From the NCBI RefSeq assembly GCF_023498005.1, contig NZ_CP097289.1:5208001-5272000 (forward strand): a stretch of DNA of 64,000 bases. The letters are read 5' to 3'. The notes under the pieces are model-generated. The model was not told the DNA's origin, made no database searches, and saw only the letters and a list, made by a program, of their open reading frames with translations. A program made the translations under genes and the position numbers. This document shows, in pieces, positions 41,992 to 50,393 of the stretch; the stretch's first letter is position 1, and each line of letters starts with the position of its first letter. This DNA comes from Streptomyces durmitorensis. Its GTDB lineage: Bacteria > Actinomycetota > Actinomycetes > Streptomycetales > Streptomycetaceae.

Positions 41992-43405
41992 CCTCGGGCA
42001 GGTCGATCGAGAAGTTCGCGACCTTCGAGACGACGAGGACGGAGATCTCGCCCTCCCGGAACGCGCCGAACAGCTTCTCGCGCTGCGCGTTCGTCGTCTC
42101 GCCCTTGATGACGGGCGCGTCCAGGTGCTCGCCCAGCTCGTCCAGCTGGTCGATGTACTGCCCGATGACCAGGGTCTGTTCGCCCGCGTGCTTCTTGACC
42201 AGCGCCTCCGTCACCTTCCGCTTCGTGGCGGTCGTGGCGCAGAAGCGGTACTTCTCCTCGGCCTCGGCCGTCGCGTACGCGAGGCGCTCCGAGTCCGTCA
42301 GATTGACCCGCACCTCGACGCAGTCGGCGGGCGCGATGTACCCCTGCGCCTCGATCTCCTTCCACGGAGCGTCGAACCGCTTGGGCCCGATGAGGGAGAA
42401 GACGTCGGACTCCCGGCCGTCCTCCCTCACCAGCGTCGCCGTCAGGCCGAGCCGCCGCCTGGCCTGGAGGTCGGCGGTGAACTTGAAGACGGGGGCGGGG
42501 AGCAGGTGCACCTCGTCGTAGATGACAAGGCCCCAGTCCCGGGAGTCGAAGAGCTCCAGGTGCGGATAGACACCCTTCCGCTTCGTCGTCAGGACCTGGT
42601 ACGTGGCGATGGTGACGGGCCGGATCTCCTTGCGGGTCCCGCTGTACTCGCCGATCTCTTCCTCGGTCAGCGAGGTCCGCTTGATCAGCTCGTGCTTCCA
42701 CTGCCTGGCGGAGACCGTGTTGGTCACCAGGATCAGCGTGGTCGCCTTGGCCTCGGCCATCGCACCGGCGCCCACCAGCGTCTTGCCGGCGCCACAGGGC
42801 AGCACGACCACACCGCTGCCGCCGTGCCAGAACCCCTCGACCGCCTGCTTCTGATACGGCCGCAGCGCCCAGCCGTCCTCCGCGAGCTCGATGCGGTGCG
42901 CCTCGCCGTCGACGTACCCGGCGAGGTCCTCGGCGGGCCAGCCCAGCTTCAGGAGGGTCTGCTTGACCTGCCCGCGCTCGGAGGGGTGGACGACGACGGT
43001 GTCCGCGTCCACCCGCTCACCGACGAGCGGCTGCACCTTCTTGGAGCGGAGGATCTCCTCCAGGACCGGACGGTCGGTGGTGGTCAGGACGAGGCCGTGC
43101 GTGGGGTGCTTCGAGAGGGTGAGCCTGCCGTAGCGCGCCATCGTCTCGGCGATGTCCACGAGCAGCGCGTGCGGCACGGGATAGCGGGAGAACTCCACCA
43201 GGGCGTCCACGACCTGCTCCGCGTCGTGCCCGGCGGCACGGGCGTTCCACAGGCCGAGCGGCGTCACGCGGTAGGTGTGGATGTGCTCGGGAGCACGCTC
43301 CAGCTCCGCGAAGGGCGCGATGACTCGGCGGCAGGCGTCGGCCTGCTCGTGGTCGACCTCGAGCAGGAGAGTCTTGTCCGACTGGACGATCAGGGGACCA
43401 TTCAC
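41762..43405 (-). CDS. XPB/Ssl2-family DNA helicase
   Basis: This 547-residue SF2 helicase has an N-terminal XPB-specific part (PLIVQSDKTLLLEVDHEQAD), then RPYQKQAVEGFW, Walker A LPCGAGKTLVG, the DEVH box (IYDEVHLLP), LGLTATLVREDG and the late motif SRQEEAQRLGRVLRP. Bacterial XPB unwinds DNA 3'-5' and is thought to work in repair. GTG 43405 follows AAAGGG. The gene behind it (Helicase_C_3) is its usual neighbour in actinobacteria. Confidence 0.94.
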   Translation of the reverse strand: MNGPLIVQSDKTLLLEVDHEQADACRRVIAPFAELERAPEHIHTYRVTPLGLWNARAAGHDAEQVVDALVEFSRYPVPHALLVDIAETMARYGRLTLSKHPTHGLVLTTTDRPVLEEILRSKKVQPLVGERVDADTVVVHPSERGQVKQTLLKLGWPAEDLAGYVDGEAHRIELAEDGWALRPYQKQAVEGFWHGGSGVVVLPCGAGKTLVGAGAMAEAKATTLILVTNTVSARQWKHELIKRTSLTEEEIGEYSGTRKEIRPVTIATYQVLTTKRKGVYPHLELFDSRDWGLVIYDEVHLLPAPVFKFTADLQARRRLGLTATLVREDGRESDVFSLIGPKRFDAPWKEIEAQGYIAPADCVEVRVNLTDSERLAYATAEAEEKYRFCATTATKRKVTEALVKKHAGEQTLVIGQYIDQLDELGEHLDAPVIKGETTNAQREKLFGAFREGEISVLVVSKVANFSIDLPEATVAIQVSGTFGSRQEEAQRLGRVLRPKADGHEARFYSVVARDTIDQDFAAHRQRFLAEQGYAYRIVDADELLADN

Positions 43406-43482
43406 GCGCGCACCCTTTCGGTAAGCCAAACGTCCAGTGTGCCGCATGGCGCGTGAATACGTTCCGGCCTCAGGCTGCGGGC

Positions 43483-46116
43483 TCAGTCGTCCGCCAGCTC
43501 CGCGACCCCCGTGACCCGGTGCAGGGGGTAGGTGCGGACCTCGTCCGCCGTGTGGTCGTACGCCGTGACGAAGCCGCCCTCCACGCGGATCGGGGCGATC
43601 ACGCGCTGGCTCGCCGAGCCCTCCGCGTTGACGTAGCCGATCCACACCGCCTCGCCCGTCAGGACCGCGGCCTGCATCGTGGCGAGGGTCTCCGACGCCG
43701 TCGTGCGGGGCAGCGTGTCGCCGGTCTCCGGGGCTGCCTTGCGGGGCGCCGTCGAGGCCAGGTCGCCCGCGCGGATGGCGCGCACGGCCGCACCGATCAG
43801 CGTGGCGTCGGCCAGCGGGGGGCCGTCGTGGACCGGCTCGGGCGCGGTGCGGGGCGGCGAGCGGTGGGCGTGCGCCCGGGTGATCAGTACGTCGCCCTCG
43901 GCGCTCTCCGCCGCGGGCGCGAAGCCCATCGAGCGCAGGCCTTCGAGGAGGGCCCCGGGGTCGGCCTGCGCGGCGAGCACGGTCGGCGCGAGGCGGCGCA
44001 GGCGCAGGTTCTGGGAGCGCTTGTCGGCGAGGATCTCGTTCAGGAGGGCCTCGTCGTCGCAGCGTACGTACGCGGATGCGGCGCCGATCCGCAGGTGGCC
44101 GTGTTTACGGGCCACGTCGTCGATGAGGTACGCGAGCGGCTGCGGAACCGGCGTACGGGAGTGTGCGGCGAGGAAGGCGTGCAGGTCGGAGGCGGCCTTG
44201 CCCGCGTCGAGCGCGCGCCGCACGGAGCCGGGTGTGAACCGGTACACCGTCGCCCCGCCCTTCGACTCGACGTCGGCGAGCACGGCGAGCGTCTCGGCCA
44301 GCGGGCGCTCCAGGGGGCCGGGGGCCACGGCCGTGAGGTCGGCCTGGAGCAGGACGTGGTCGAGCGGCTCGGGGAGCAGGGGGGCGAGGAGGCGGGCGGC
44401 TCTCGCTCCGGAGACGGCGAGTTCGGCGGCGGAGGGGGGTGTGGCGTGGGTGGGCTGAGCGGTGTGGGTGGTGTGAGCGGTGTGAGCGGCGGGGGTGGTG
44501 TGGGTGGCGTGGGTGGCTGTTGTTCGTGTGGTGGGACCCTCGTCCTCGCTTTCGGAGCCGAGCAGCGCCCGGCCGTGCGCGGACAGCGCCCCGCGGCCCG
44601 TGATCCCCAGCAACTCCGCTTCGTTCAGCGTCCATTGGGCGATGCGGGCCCGCAGCTCCATGGGCGCGTTGGCGGCCGGGGCGTGGGTGGAAACGCCTCC
44701 GGCGGACGCGCCGCCCCCGGCCGAGCCGCGCGGCGGTCGCTCCCATCGCAGGCGCGCGAGGATCGACTCGGGCGTCGGGCTCGCGCCGTCCGGCAGGGTG
44801 GTGAGGAGCGTGAGCACCCGGTGCCTGATCTCCGGCGCCGACGAGCGGTCCAGGTGCGGGCCGAGCGCCGACAGCGTGCGGTCCTTGCCGTCACGGCCGC
44901 CGATCAGGCCCGCGGTGCGGGTCGCCGTCAGCCAGGCCGTGGCGAGGACCGACCAGCGCTCGGGGGCGGGCAGTTCCTGCCAGTCGTCGTACGCGGGTGT
45001 CGCCGCGTACCGCTCGTCCGCGTCGCCGTCCGGCGCCACGAGGCCCGCAGCGTAGGCCAGTTCGACCCAGAACGCCGCCACCGGCTCCGGTACGTCGAGG
45101 GCCACCGCCGTGCGCTTCAGGTCGCGCACGCTGAGGCCGCCCGCGCGCAGCACGGTGGGGCCGCCCTCGTCCCAGTCCTTCAGGAGCTCCTCGACCGTGT
45201 CGAGCGCCATGTACGCCTGGCTCGCCGCCGCGGCGTCCACAGCCTGTGGACGGTGTTCGCGCAGCGGCTCGACGGCTGGGGGTACCGGTTCGAGCACCCG
45301 GTGCGCGCGGCCCGCGCGCAGGTGGAGAGCGGCTTCGCGGGGGAGTACGACGGTGCCGGGCGAGGTGGGAAGCAGGAGCCCGCGGTCGAGGAGCCAGCGC
45401 AGGTGGCGGGCCGGGTCGGCGGTGACCTGGCCGTAGGGCGGGCCCCAGACGAGCCGTGAGAGCACCTCGACGGACTCCGCGGGGGCCTCGTCGAGCAGCG
45501 CGGACATGCGGGTGCGGTCCGCGAAGAGCTCGGTGAGGGACTTGACCGCCGAGACCGCGTCGTGGGTGGAGGGGAGCCCGGCCGCCGCCACGATGTCCTG
45601 CATGCGGTTCGGCGACATGCCCGCGGTGGCTTCGGCGACGGTGGGGCCGAGGCCGGTGGGGGAGGGGTACTGCGGGGCGGGGGCGAGGAGTTCGCGTGCG
45701 GTGCGGACCAGGCGGATGCGGTCCTCGGCGCCCCAGGTGAGGGCCTGCTCGCGGAGGGTGGCGAGGGCGCGGCCGAGCGCGGCGTCGACGGTGGCGCGGC
45801 CTCGCCCTTGCTCGACTCCTTGCTCGTCCCCGGCGACGAGGGCGTGCAGCTCTTCGTACGTGGCCGGTTCCGGGGCCACGGCGAGCGCCTCGGCGACCTG
45901 CTGGGCGAACCGGTCGAGCCGCTCCAGGGCGCGGACGACGGAGGCGCGGGTGGCCGCGCGGGTCGCGAGCTGGGTGAGGTCGTTCGGGACCGGGGTGAGG
46001 AGGTCGGGGCGGGCGTGGAGCAGCGCACCGAGGGACGCGTCGTCGCGGGACCGGAGTGCCTCGGCGAGGGACCGGGGTGTGTCCGCTGGGCGCTGGGGCT
46101 GCTCGTCGGTGCTCAT
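43483..46116 (-). CDS. Helicase_C_3 / WYL-type XPB-associated protein
   Basis: This 877-residue protein lies 78 bp upstream of the XPB helicase on the same strand. The N-terminal half is helical (LAEALRSRDDASLGALLHAR). A Thr/His/Ala-rich linker (about residues 525-560) precedes the Helicase_C_3 domain (DHVLLQADLTAVAPGPL, VYRFTPGSVRRALDAG). The end resembles a WYL domain (IGYVNAEGSASQRVIAPIRV, FVTAYDHTADEVRTYPLHR). No helicase motor motifs are present. On the minus strand TACCGT (46124-46129) 7 nt before ATG 46116 suggests a leaderless mRNA. Confidence 0.87.
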   Translation of the reverse strand: MSTDEQPQRPADTPRSLAEALRSRDDASLGALLHARPDLLTPVPNDLTQLATRAATRASVVRALERLDRFAQQVAEALAVAPEPATYEELHALVAGDEQGVEQGRGRATVDAALGRALATLREQALTWGAEDRIRLVRTARELLAPAPQYPSPTGLGPTVAEATAGMSPNRMQDIVAAAGLPSTHDAVSAVKSLTELFADRTRMSALLDEAPAESVEVLSRLVWGPPYGQVTADPARHLRWLLDRGLLLPTSPGTVVLPREAALHLRAGRAHRVLEPVPPAVEPLREHRPQAVDAAAASQAYMALDTVEELLKDWDEGGPTVLRAGGLSVRDLKRTAVALDVPEPVAAFWVELAYAAGLVAPDGDADERYAATPAYDDWQELPAPERWSVLATAWLTATRTAGLIGGRDGKDRTLSALGPHLDRSSAPEIRHRVLTLLTTLPDGASPTPESILARLRWERPPRGSAGGGASAGGVSTHAPAANAPMELRARIAQWTLNEAELLGITGRGALSAHGRALLGSESEDEGPTTRTTATHATHTTPAAHTAHTTHTAQPTHATPPSAAELAVSGARAARLLAPLLPEPLDHVLLQADLTAVAPGPLERPLAETLAVLADVESKGGATVYRFTPGSVRRALDAGKAASDLHAFLAAHSRTPVPQPLAYLIDDVARKHGHLRIGAASAYVRCDDEALLNEILADKRSQNLRLRRLAPTVLAAQADPGALLEGLRSMGFAPAAESAEGDVLITRAHAHRSPPRTAPEPVHDGPPLADATLIGAAVRAIRAGDLASTAPRKAAPETGDTLPRTTASETLATMQAAVLTGEAVWIGYVNAEGSASQRVIAPIRVEGGFVTAYDHTADEVRTYPLHRVTGVAELADD

Positions 46117-46218
46117 CAGGGCCACGGTAGCGGGTTGGGGTGCGGTGCCGGGCGTTCCTGGCGGTGGTCCGGGCGTGGGGTGGGGTGCGGGGGGCCGACG
46201 CGGGTCTGTCTTGGGTGC

Positions 46219-46285
46219 GGGGCCGCGCCGGTATGTCCGTCCCCTCGCGAGCGGTCCCGACTACCGGGTAACGGGCGGGCGGGCG
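46219..46285 (+). repeat. Internally deleted copy of the 92-bp repeat
   Basis: GCCGGTATGTCCGTCC runs directly into CTCGCGAGCGGTCCCGACTA and CCGGGTAACGGGCGGG. The left arm of the core is thus joined to the tail, with the rest of the core missing. It lies just before the full copy. Confidence 0.75.
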
Positions 46286-46315
46286 GAACCGCTTCGTCTG
46301 TGGGTGCGGGGCCGT

Positions 46316-46511
46316 GCCGGTATGTCCGTCCTCGCTATCGTCCGGTGGCCGCGGGGCTGCTTCGCTGCTGGAGCGCCGCGAACCGTGCTCCGGGCAGACA
46401 TACCGGCACGTCCCCTCACGAGCGTCGCCGACTACCGGGTAACGGGTGGGTGGGCGGGAAAGCATGTTCGGCGAGGGGCGGATGCGGGGTGATCGGGCGG
46501 GTGGGTGGGAA
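46316..46511 (+). repeat. Composite 196-bp repeat, inverted relative to 40.06-40.25 kb
   Basis: The 92-bp core spans 46316-46407 (GCCGGTATGTC to GACATACCGGC), followed by a tail with GGGTAACGGGTGGGTGGGCG and GATCGGGCGGGTGGGTGGG. By eye it is about 95% identical to the reverse complement of 40058-40253. Nothing gene-like is seen in 46130-46643. Confidence 0.92.
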
Positions 46512-46643
46512 GGCTTGGGCGGGGGCTTTGCTGGCGGGGGCGATCAAGGGGCAGGAGTGGGGCGCCCCCGCCAGGAGAAGGTAACGTCGACTCACCGGGT
46601 ACAACGGGCGGCTCGTCAACGGGGCCGCCCCGGAGGGGACTTC

Positions 46644-47699
46644 GTGGGGATCGAGAGCGATCAGCTCGTCTTCGACTATCTGAGCCGCGTCGGCGACCTG
46701 GCCCAGCAGCACCAGCTGCCGTCAGGCACCCGCATGCGCCTGGTCTCCGCCCTGCGGAACGAGATCGACCGGAGCCGGGCGAAGACCACGGGCGACAGCC
46801 CGGCCGCGATACGCCGCATCCTGGACCGCCTCGGCACCCCCGAGGAGTTGGTCGAAGCCGCAGGCACAGGTGGGGATGCAGGGGCCCGCCCCGGTGACGT
46901 ACCGAAGACGGCCACTCCCCGCCCCGCCGTCCCCACCCAACGCACCCCGGAGCCGAAGGAACGCCCCAAGCGCCTGCGCCGCATCGTGCCCCGCCCCCGC
47001 CCGGCGGCGGAGGAACCGGAGCTGCCCGAGGAGGACCCCGGGCCCTCCCCGCCGCACCTCGCGAGCACGGACGAGCTCGGCGAGAGCGGCTCCGAGCCCG
47101 ACTGGTGGCGGGTGGACAGCAGCCCCTTCGGCCTCGCCGACAGCGTGCCGGGCTTCACCGGCGGCGTAGAGATCCCGGAAATCCTCAAGCCCCCGCCGAA
47201 GAAGCGCCTCGAAGAGGAGGAGCGGGAGGAAAAGGAGGATGAAGTCGATGCCGATGTAGGTGACGAGGAAGAGTGGGAGGAAGCCGGTGCGCCCGCCGCC
47301 CGGCGGCGTCGCCTCCGCATCCGCCGCCCCGCATCCGCAGTCACCGCCTCTGCCGCCCCCCGCTTCACCAACCCCCTCCTCCTGCTCGCCGCAGCCCTCC
47401 TCACCGTCGGCGCCATCCTCGGCAACTGGCTTGCCCTGGGCGGCGGCTGGCTCCTCGCCTACGCCTCGCGCAGGCTGAGCCGCGCCGAGGCGAAGTGGGC
47501 CGTCATCGGTCTTCCCGGCCTCTCCGTGGCGGCCGGGATCACCTGGCTGTGGGGCAGGAACGAAGGCCGCTGGGGCGATCCCATCCGCGACGGCCACATG
47601 AGCGACGCGATGGCCGACACCTGGCCGTGGGTCGTCCGCGGCGCGGCCGTCGCCTCCGCGCTCTACCTGTTGTGGAGATCGCAGCGGCAACGGCCCTGA
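46644..47699 (+). CDS. Membrane protein with HAAS-like N-terminal domain
   Basis: This 351-residue protein starts with a soluble helical domain (LVFDYLSRVGDLAQQHQL, MRLVSALRNEIDRSRA, ILDRLGTPEELVEAA) of the type found before many Streptomyces membrane proteins. A long proline/acidic linker with a Glu/Lys-rich run (about residues 190-220) leads to three or four membrane helices. GTG 46644 has GGAGGGGA about 5 nt upstream. Function unknown. Confidence 0.82.
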   Translation: MGIESDQLVFDYLSRVGDLAQQHQLPSGTRMRLVSALRNEIDRSRAKTTGDSPAAIRRILDRLGTPEELVEAAGTGGDAGARPGDVPKTATPRPAVPTQRTPEPKERPKRLRRIVPRPRPAAEEPELPEEDPGPSPPHLASTDELGESGSEPDWWRVDSSPFGLADSVPGFTGGVEIPEILKPPPKKRLEEEEREEKEDEVDADVGDEEEWEEAGAPAARRRRLRIRRPASAVTASAAPRFTNPLLLLAAALLTVGAILGNWLALGGGWLLAYASRRLSRAEAKWAVIGLPGLSVAAGITWLWGRNEGRWGDPIRDGHMSDAMADTWPWVVRGAAVASALYLLWRSQRQRP

Positions 47700-47700
47700 G

Positions 47701-48441
47701 TCATCCGCGATCCGGTCCTGGCGTTGTCGCCGCGGGCTTGGTGTGGAGGATCTCGCGGGCCTGGTCCGCGGCGCGCGCCGTGCTCTCGCTGACGTAGTCG
47801 AGGAAGCGGGCGATGTTCTCGAGGCGGGCGCCGGCCGGGGTGTTGGGGCCCAGGGTGCCGACGCCTTGCCGCGCGGTCTCGACTATCTGGGCGATGGACC
47901 GGGCGCTGGCCATCATCGACTGGTACCAGACGTCGTCGTCCACGACATAGCGCTCGCGGCGGCGTTCGTCCCGTTCCCGGCGGATGAGCCCCTGGCTCTC
48001 CAGGAACGTGATCGCCTTGGAGACGGACGCCGGGCTGACCTGAAGGCGCTGGACGAGCTCGGACGCGGTGAGGCGGCCCTCGTCGGTGGTGCAGAGGCAG
48101 GCTTGCACCCGGGCCGTCATCTTGGTCATCCCCGACTGCATGAAGACGGTGGTGAGCGTCTCCACGTACTCCTGCACGGCCTCGGCGTCGCGTCCGTGGG
48201 CCTGCGGGAGCGCCTGAGCGTCTCGGGGCGCGGCCTGCTTGCGGCGGTGGTTGCGGCGTTCGGTGGCGCGGTGGGCCAGGTCGGCGCGGTAGGCGGTGGG
48301 GCCGCCGTTCCTCATCACCTCGCGCGTGATCGTCGAGGTCGGACGTTCGAGGCGTCTGGCGATCTCCGCGTAGGCGTGGCCTTCGGCAAGGCCCAGCGCG
48401 ATCTGCTGACGTTCCTGCTGGGTGAGTCTGCCGCCCGGCAT
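47701..48441 (-). CDS. GbsR/MarR-family regulator with extra N-terminal HTH
   Basis: This 246-residue protein combines two DNA-binding parts. Residues 1-60 resemble the IS30-type HTH (RLTQQERQQIALGLAEGHAY, AEIARRLERPTSTITREV). Residues 85-190 are a MarR/GbsR winged helix (SGMTKMTARVQACLCTTDEG, LTASELVQRLQVSPASVSKA, RRERDERRRERYVV). It diverges from the DUF4097-ABC operon, with repeated TTGCAACG boxes between, so it is probably its repressor. Confidence 0.9.
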   Translation of the reverse strand: MPGGRLTQQERQQIALGLAEGHAYAEIARRLERPTSTITREVMRNGGPTAYRADLAHRATERRNHRRKQAAPRDAQALPQAHGRDAEAVQEYVETLTTVFMQSGMTKMTARVQACLCTTDEGRLTASELVQRLQVSPASVSKAITFLESQGLIRRERDERRRERYVVDDDVWYQSMMASARSIAQIVETARQGVGTLGPNTPAGARLENIARFLDYVSESTARAADQAREILHTKPAATTPGPDRG

Positions 48442-48497
48442 CGCGGTCTCCTTCGTACTCCTCGGGTGCCCCCACCATAGCGTTCACTTTCAATCCA

Positions 48498-48620
48498 TTG
48501 CAACGTGAGTGTGGTTGGCGTTGCGTTATCTTTTGGGCTGTTGCAACGATTTATCTGCTCTGAGCTGCGTAGATGTTGTTTCTGTGCAACGAAGGAGTTG
48601 TTGGAATCGTGAATGCAACG
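48498..48620. promoter_or_regulatory. Array of GCAACG boxes between regulator and ABC operon
   Basis: TTGCAACG occurs at 48498 and 48541, an inverted CGTTGCG at 48519, and GTGCAACG/ATGCAACG at 48584 and 48613. The stretch is AT-richer than its surroundings. Five related boxes in 120 bp suggest binding sites for the adjacent two-HTH regulator. Confidence 0.65.
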
Positions 48621-48671
48621 TAGCTTTTCCAATGTCAGAAACACAGCAACGGAAACCCGAAGGAGCACACC

Positions 48672-49346
48672 ATGCAGAACTTCGACACCCCCGCCCCGAT
48701 CGCCGCCGTCCTCGACATCCCCGCCGGCCACATCCGCTTCATCGCCGCCGACCGGGCCGACACCGCGGTCGAGATCCTCCCCGCCGACAAGTCGAACAGC
48801 CGTGACGTGAAGGCTGCCGAGCAGATCGAGGTCCAGTACGGCGACGGCGTCCTGCGGATCGAGGCCGCACCGGCGAAGAACCGGATCCTCGGCAGCGGCT
48901 CCGGGTCGGTCGAGGTGACCGTCCAGCTGCCCGCCGGCTCCCGCGTCGACGCGAAGGCCGCCAGCTTCGACCTCCGGGGCGTCGGACGGCTCGGTGACGT
49001 CGTGTTCGAGGGCGCGCAGGGCACGGTCAAGCTCGACGAGACCGCGAGCGCCCACCTCACCCTCCAGGACGGCGACATCTTCGTCGGCCGCCTGGGCGGA
49101 CCCGCGGAGATCAGCACCCAGAAGGGCGACCTCACCGTCGCCGAGGCCGTGCACGGCAAGGTCGCGCTGCGCACCGAGTCCGGCGCGATCTCGGTCGGCG
49201 CCGCCCGCGGCGTCTCCGCGTCCCTGGACGCCGGCACCTCCTACGGTCGGATCCACAACTCCCTCAAGAACGCCGAAGGCGCCTCCGCCGAACTCACCAT
49301 CCACGCGACCACCGGCTACGGCGACATCGACGCCCGCAGCCTCTGA
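48672..49346 (+). CDS. DUF4097-family beta-strand repeat protein
   Basis: This 224-residue protein is a right-handed beta-repeat of the DUF4097 type: repeated short strands (VEVTVQLPAGSRVDAKAASF, GDIFVGRLGGPAEISTQKGD, SGAISVGAARGVSASLDAG). It has no signal peptide. Such proteins often sit next to drug-type ABC exporters, as here. GAAGGAG precedes ATG 48672. Its function is unknown. Confidence 0.9.
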   Translation: MQNFDTPAPIAAVLDIPAGHIRFIAADRADTAVEILPADKSNSRDVKAAEQIEVQYGDGVLRIEAAPAKNRILGSGSGSVEVTVQLPAGSRVDAKAASFDLRGVGRLGDVVFEGAQGTVKLDETASAHLTLQDGDIFVGRLGGPAEISTQKGDLTVAEAVHGKVALRTESGAISVGAARGVSASLDAGTSYGRIHNSLKNAEGASAELTIHATTGYGDIDARSL

Positions 49347-49400
49347 CCGTCGACGCCCGCAGCCCGACAGCCTCTGACAGCCACTCAAGGAGCATCCACC

Positions 49401-50393
49401 ATGACCAGCTTGGCCATCGCGGCGAACGGGCTGCGCAAGTCGTACGGAGACAAGGTCGTCCTCGACGGCGTCGACCTGACCGTCCCCGAAGGAACCGTCT
49501 TCGCGCTCCTCGGTCCGAACGGCGCGGGCAAGACCACCGCCGTGAAGATCCTCTCCACCCTCATCAGCGCCGATGCCGGGGAACTGCACGTCGGCGGCCA
49601 CGACCTGGCCGCCGAACCGCAGGCCGTGCGGGCCGCGATCGGCGTCACCGGCCAGTTCTCCGCGGTCGACGGCCTGATCACCGGCGAGGAGAACATGCTC
49701 CTCATGGCGGACCTGCACCACCTCCCCAAGCAGGAAGGGCGGCGGGTGGCAGCCGAGTTGCTGGAGCGCTTCGACCTGACCGAGGCGGCGAAGAAGCCCG
49801 CCTCCACCTACTCCGGCGGCATGAAGCGCCGCCTGGACATCGCCATGACGCTGGTCGGCAACCCGCGGATCATCTTCCTCGACGAGCCGACCACCGGCCT
49901 GGACCCGCGCTCCCGACACAACATGTGGCAGATCATCCGCGAGCTCGTCGCCGACGGCGTCAGCATCCTCCTCACCACCCAGTACCTGGAGGAGGCCGAC
50001 GAACTCGCCGACCGCATCGCAGTGTTGAACGACGGCAAGATCGCCGCCGAGGGCACGGCCGACGAGCTGAAGCGGCTCATCCTGGGCGGGCACGTCCGGC
50101 TCCGCTTCACCGACCCGGCCGCCTATCGGTCCGCCGCCCTCGCGCTCGACGAGGCCGCGAAGGACGACGAGGCCCTCGCGCTGCAGATCCTCAGCGGCGG
50201 CAGCCAGCGCGAACTGCGCGCCATCCTCGACCGGTTGGACTCCGCCGGCATCGAGGCGGACGAACTGACCGTGCACACCCCCGACCTGGACGACGTCTTC
50301 TTCGCCCTGACCGGCCCGGCCGACATCCCCAACCAGGCCAACCAGGCCAACCAGACCAACCAGGCCAACCAGACCAAGGAGAACGTCCGATGA
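49401..50393 (+). CDS. ABC exporter ATP-binding protein (DrrA type)
   Basis: This 330-residue ATPase has Walker A GPNGAGKTT, signature YSGGMKRRLD, Walker B RIIFLDEPTTGLDPRSR and the H-loop region LLTTQYLEEADELA, with the DrrA-like C-terminal domain. It powers efflux through the next gene product. The last 20 residues are an NQANQTNQ repeat from five 9-bp DNA units (50331-50375). AAGGAG precedes ATG 49401. It overlaps the permease start by 4 nt. Confidence 0.95.
   Translation: MTSLAIAANGLRKSYGDKVVLDGVDLTVPEGTVFALLGPNGAGKTTAVKILSTLISADAGELHVGGHDLAAEPQAVRAAIGVTGQFSAVDGLITGEENMLLMADLHHLPKQEGRRVAAELLERFDLTEAAKKPASTYSGGMKRRLDIAMTLVGNPRIIFLDEPTTGLDPRSRHNMWQIIRELVADGVSILLTTQYLEEADELADRIAVLNDGKIAAEGTADELKRLILGGHVRLRFTDPAAYRSAALALDEAAKDDEALALQILSGGSQRELRAILDRLDSAGIEADELTVHTPDLDDVFFALTGPADIPNQANQANQTNQANQTKENVR

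Noticed and set aside
50331..50375. Five 9-bp units in the ABC ATPase gene as a phase-variation switch
   Set aside because: Changes by 9 bp keep the frame, so copy-number changes would alter only the NQANQT tail and not switch the gene off.
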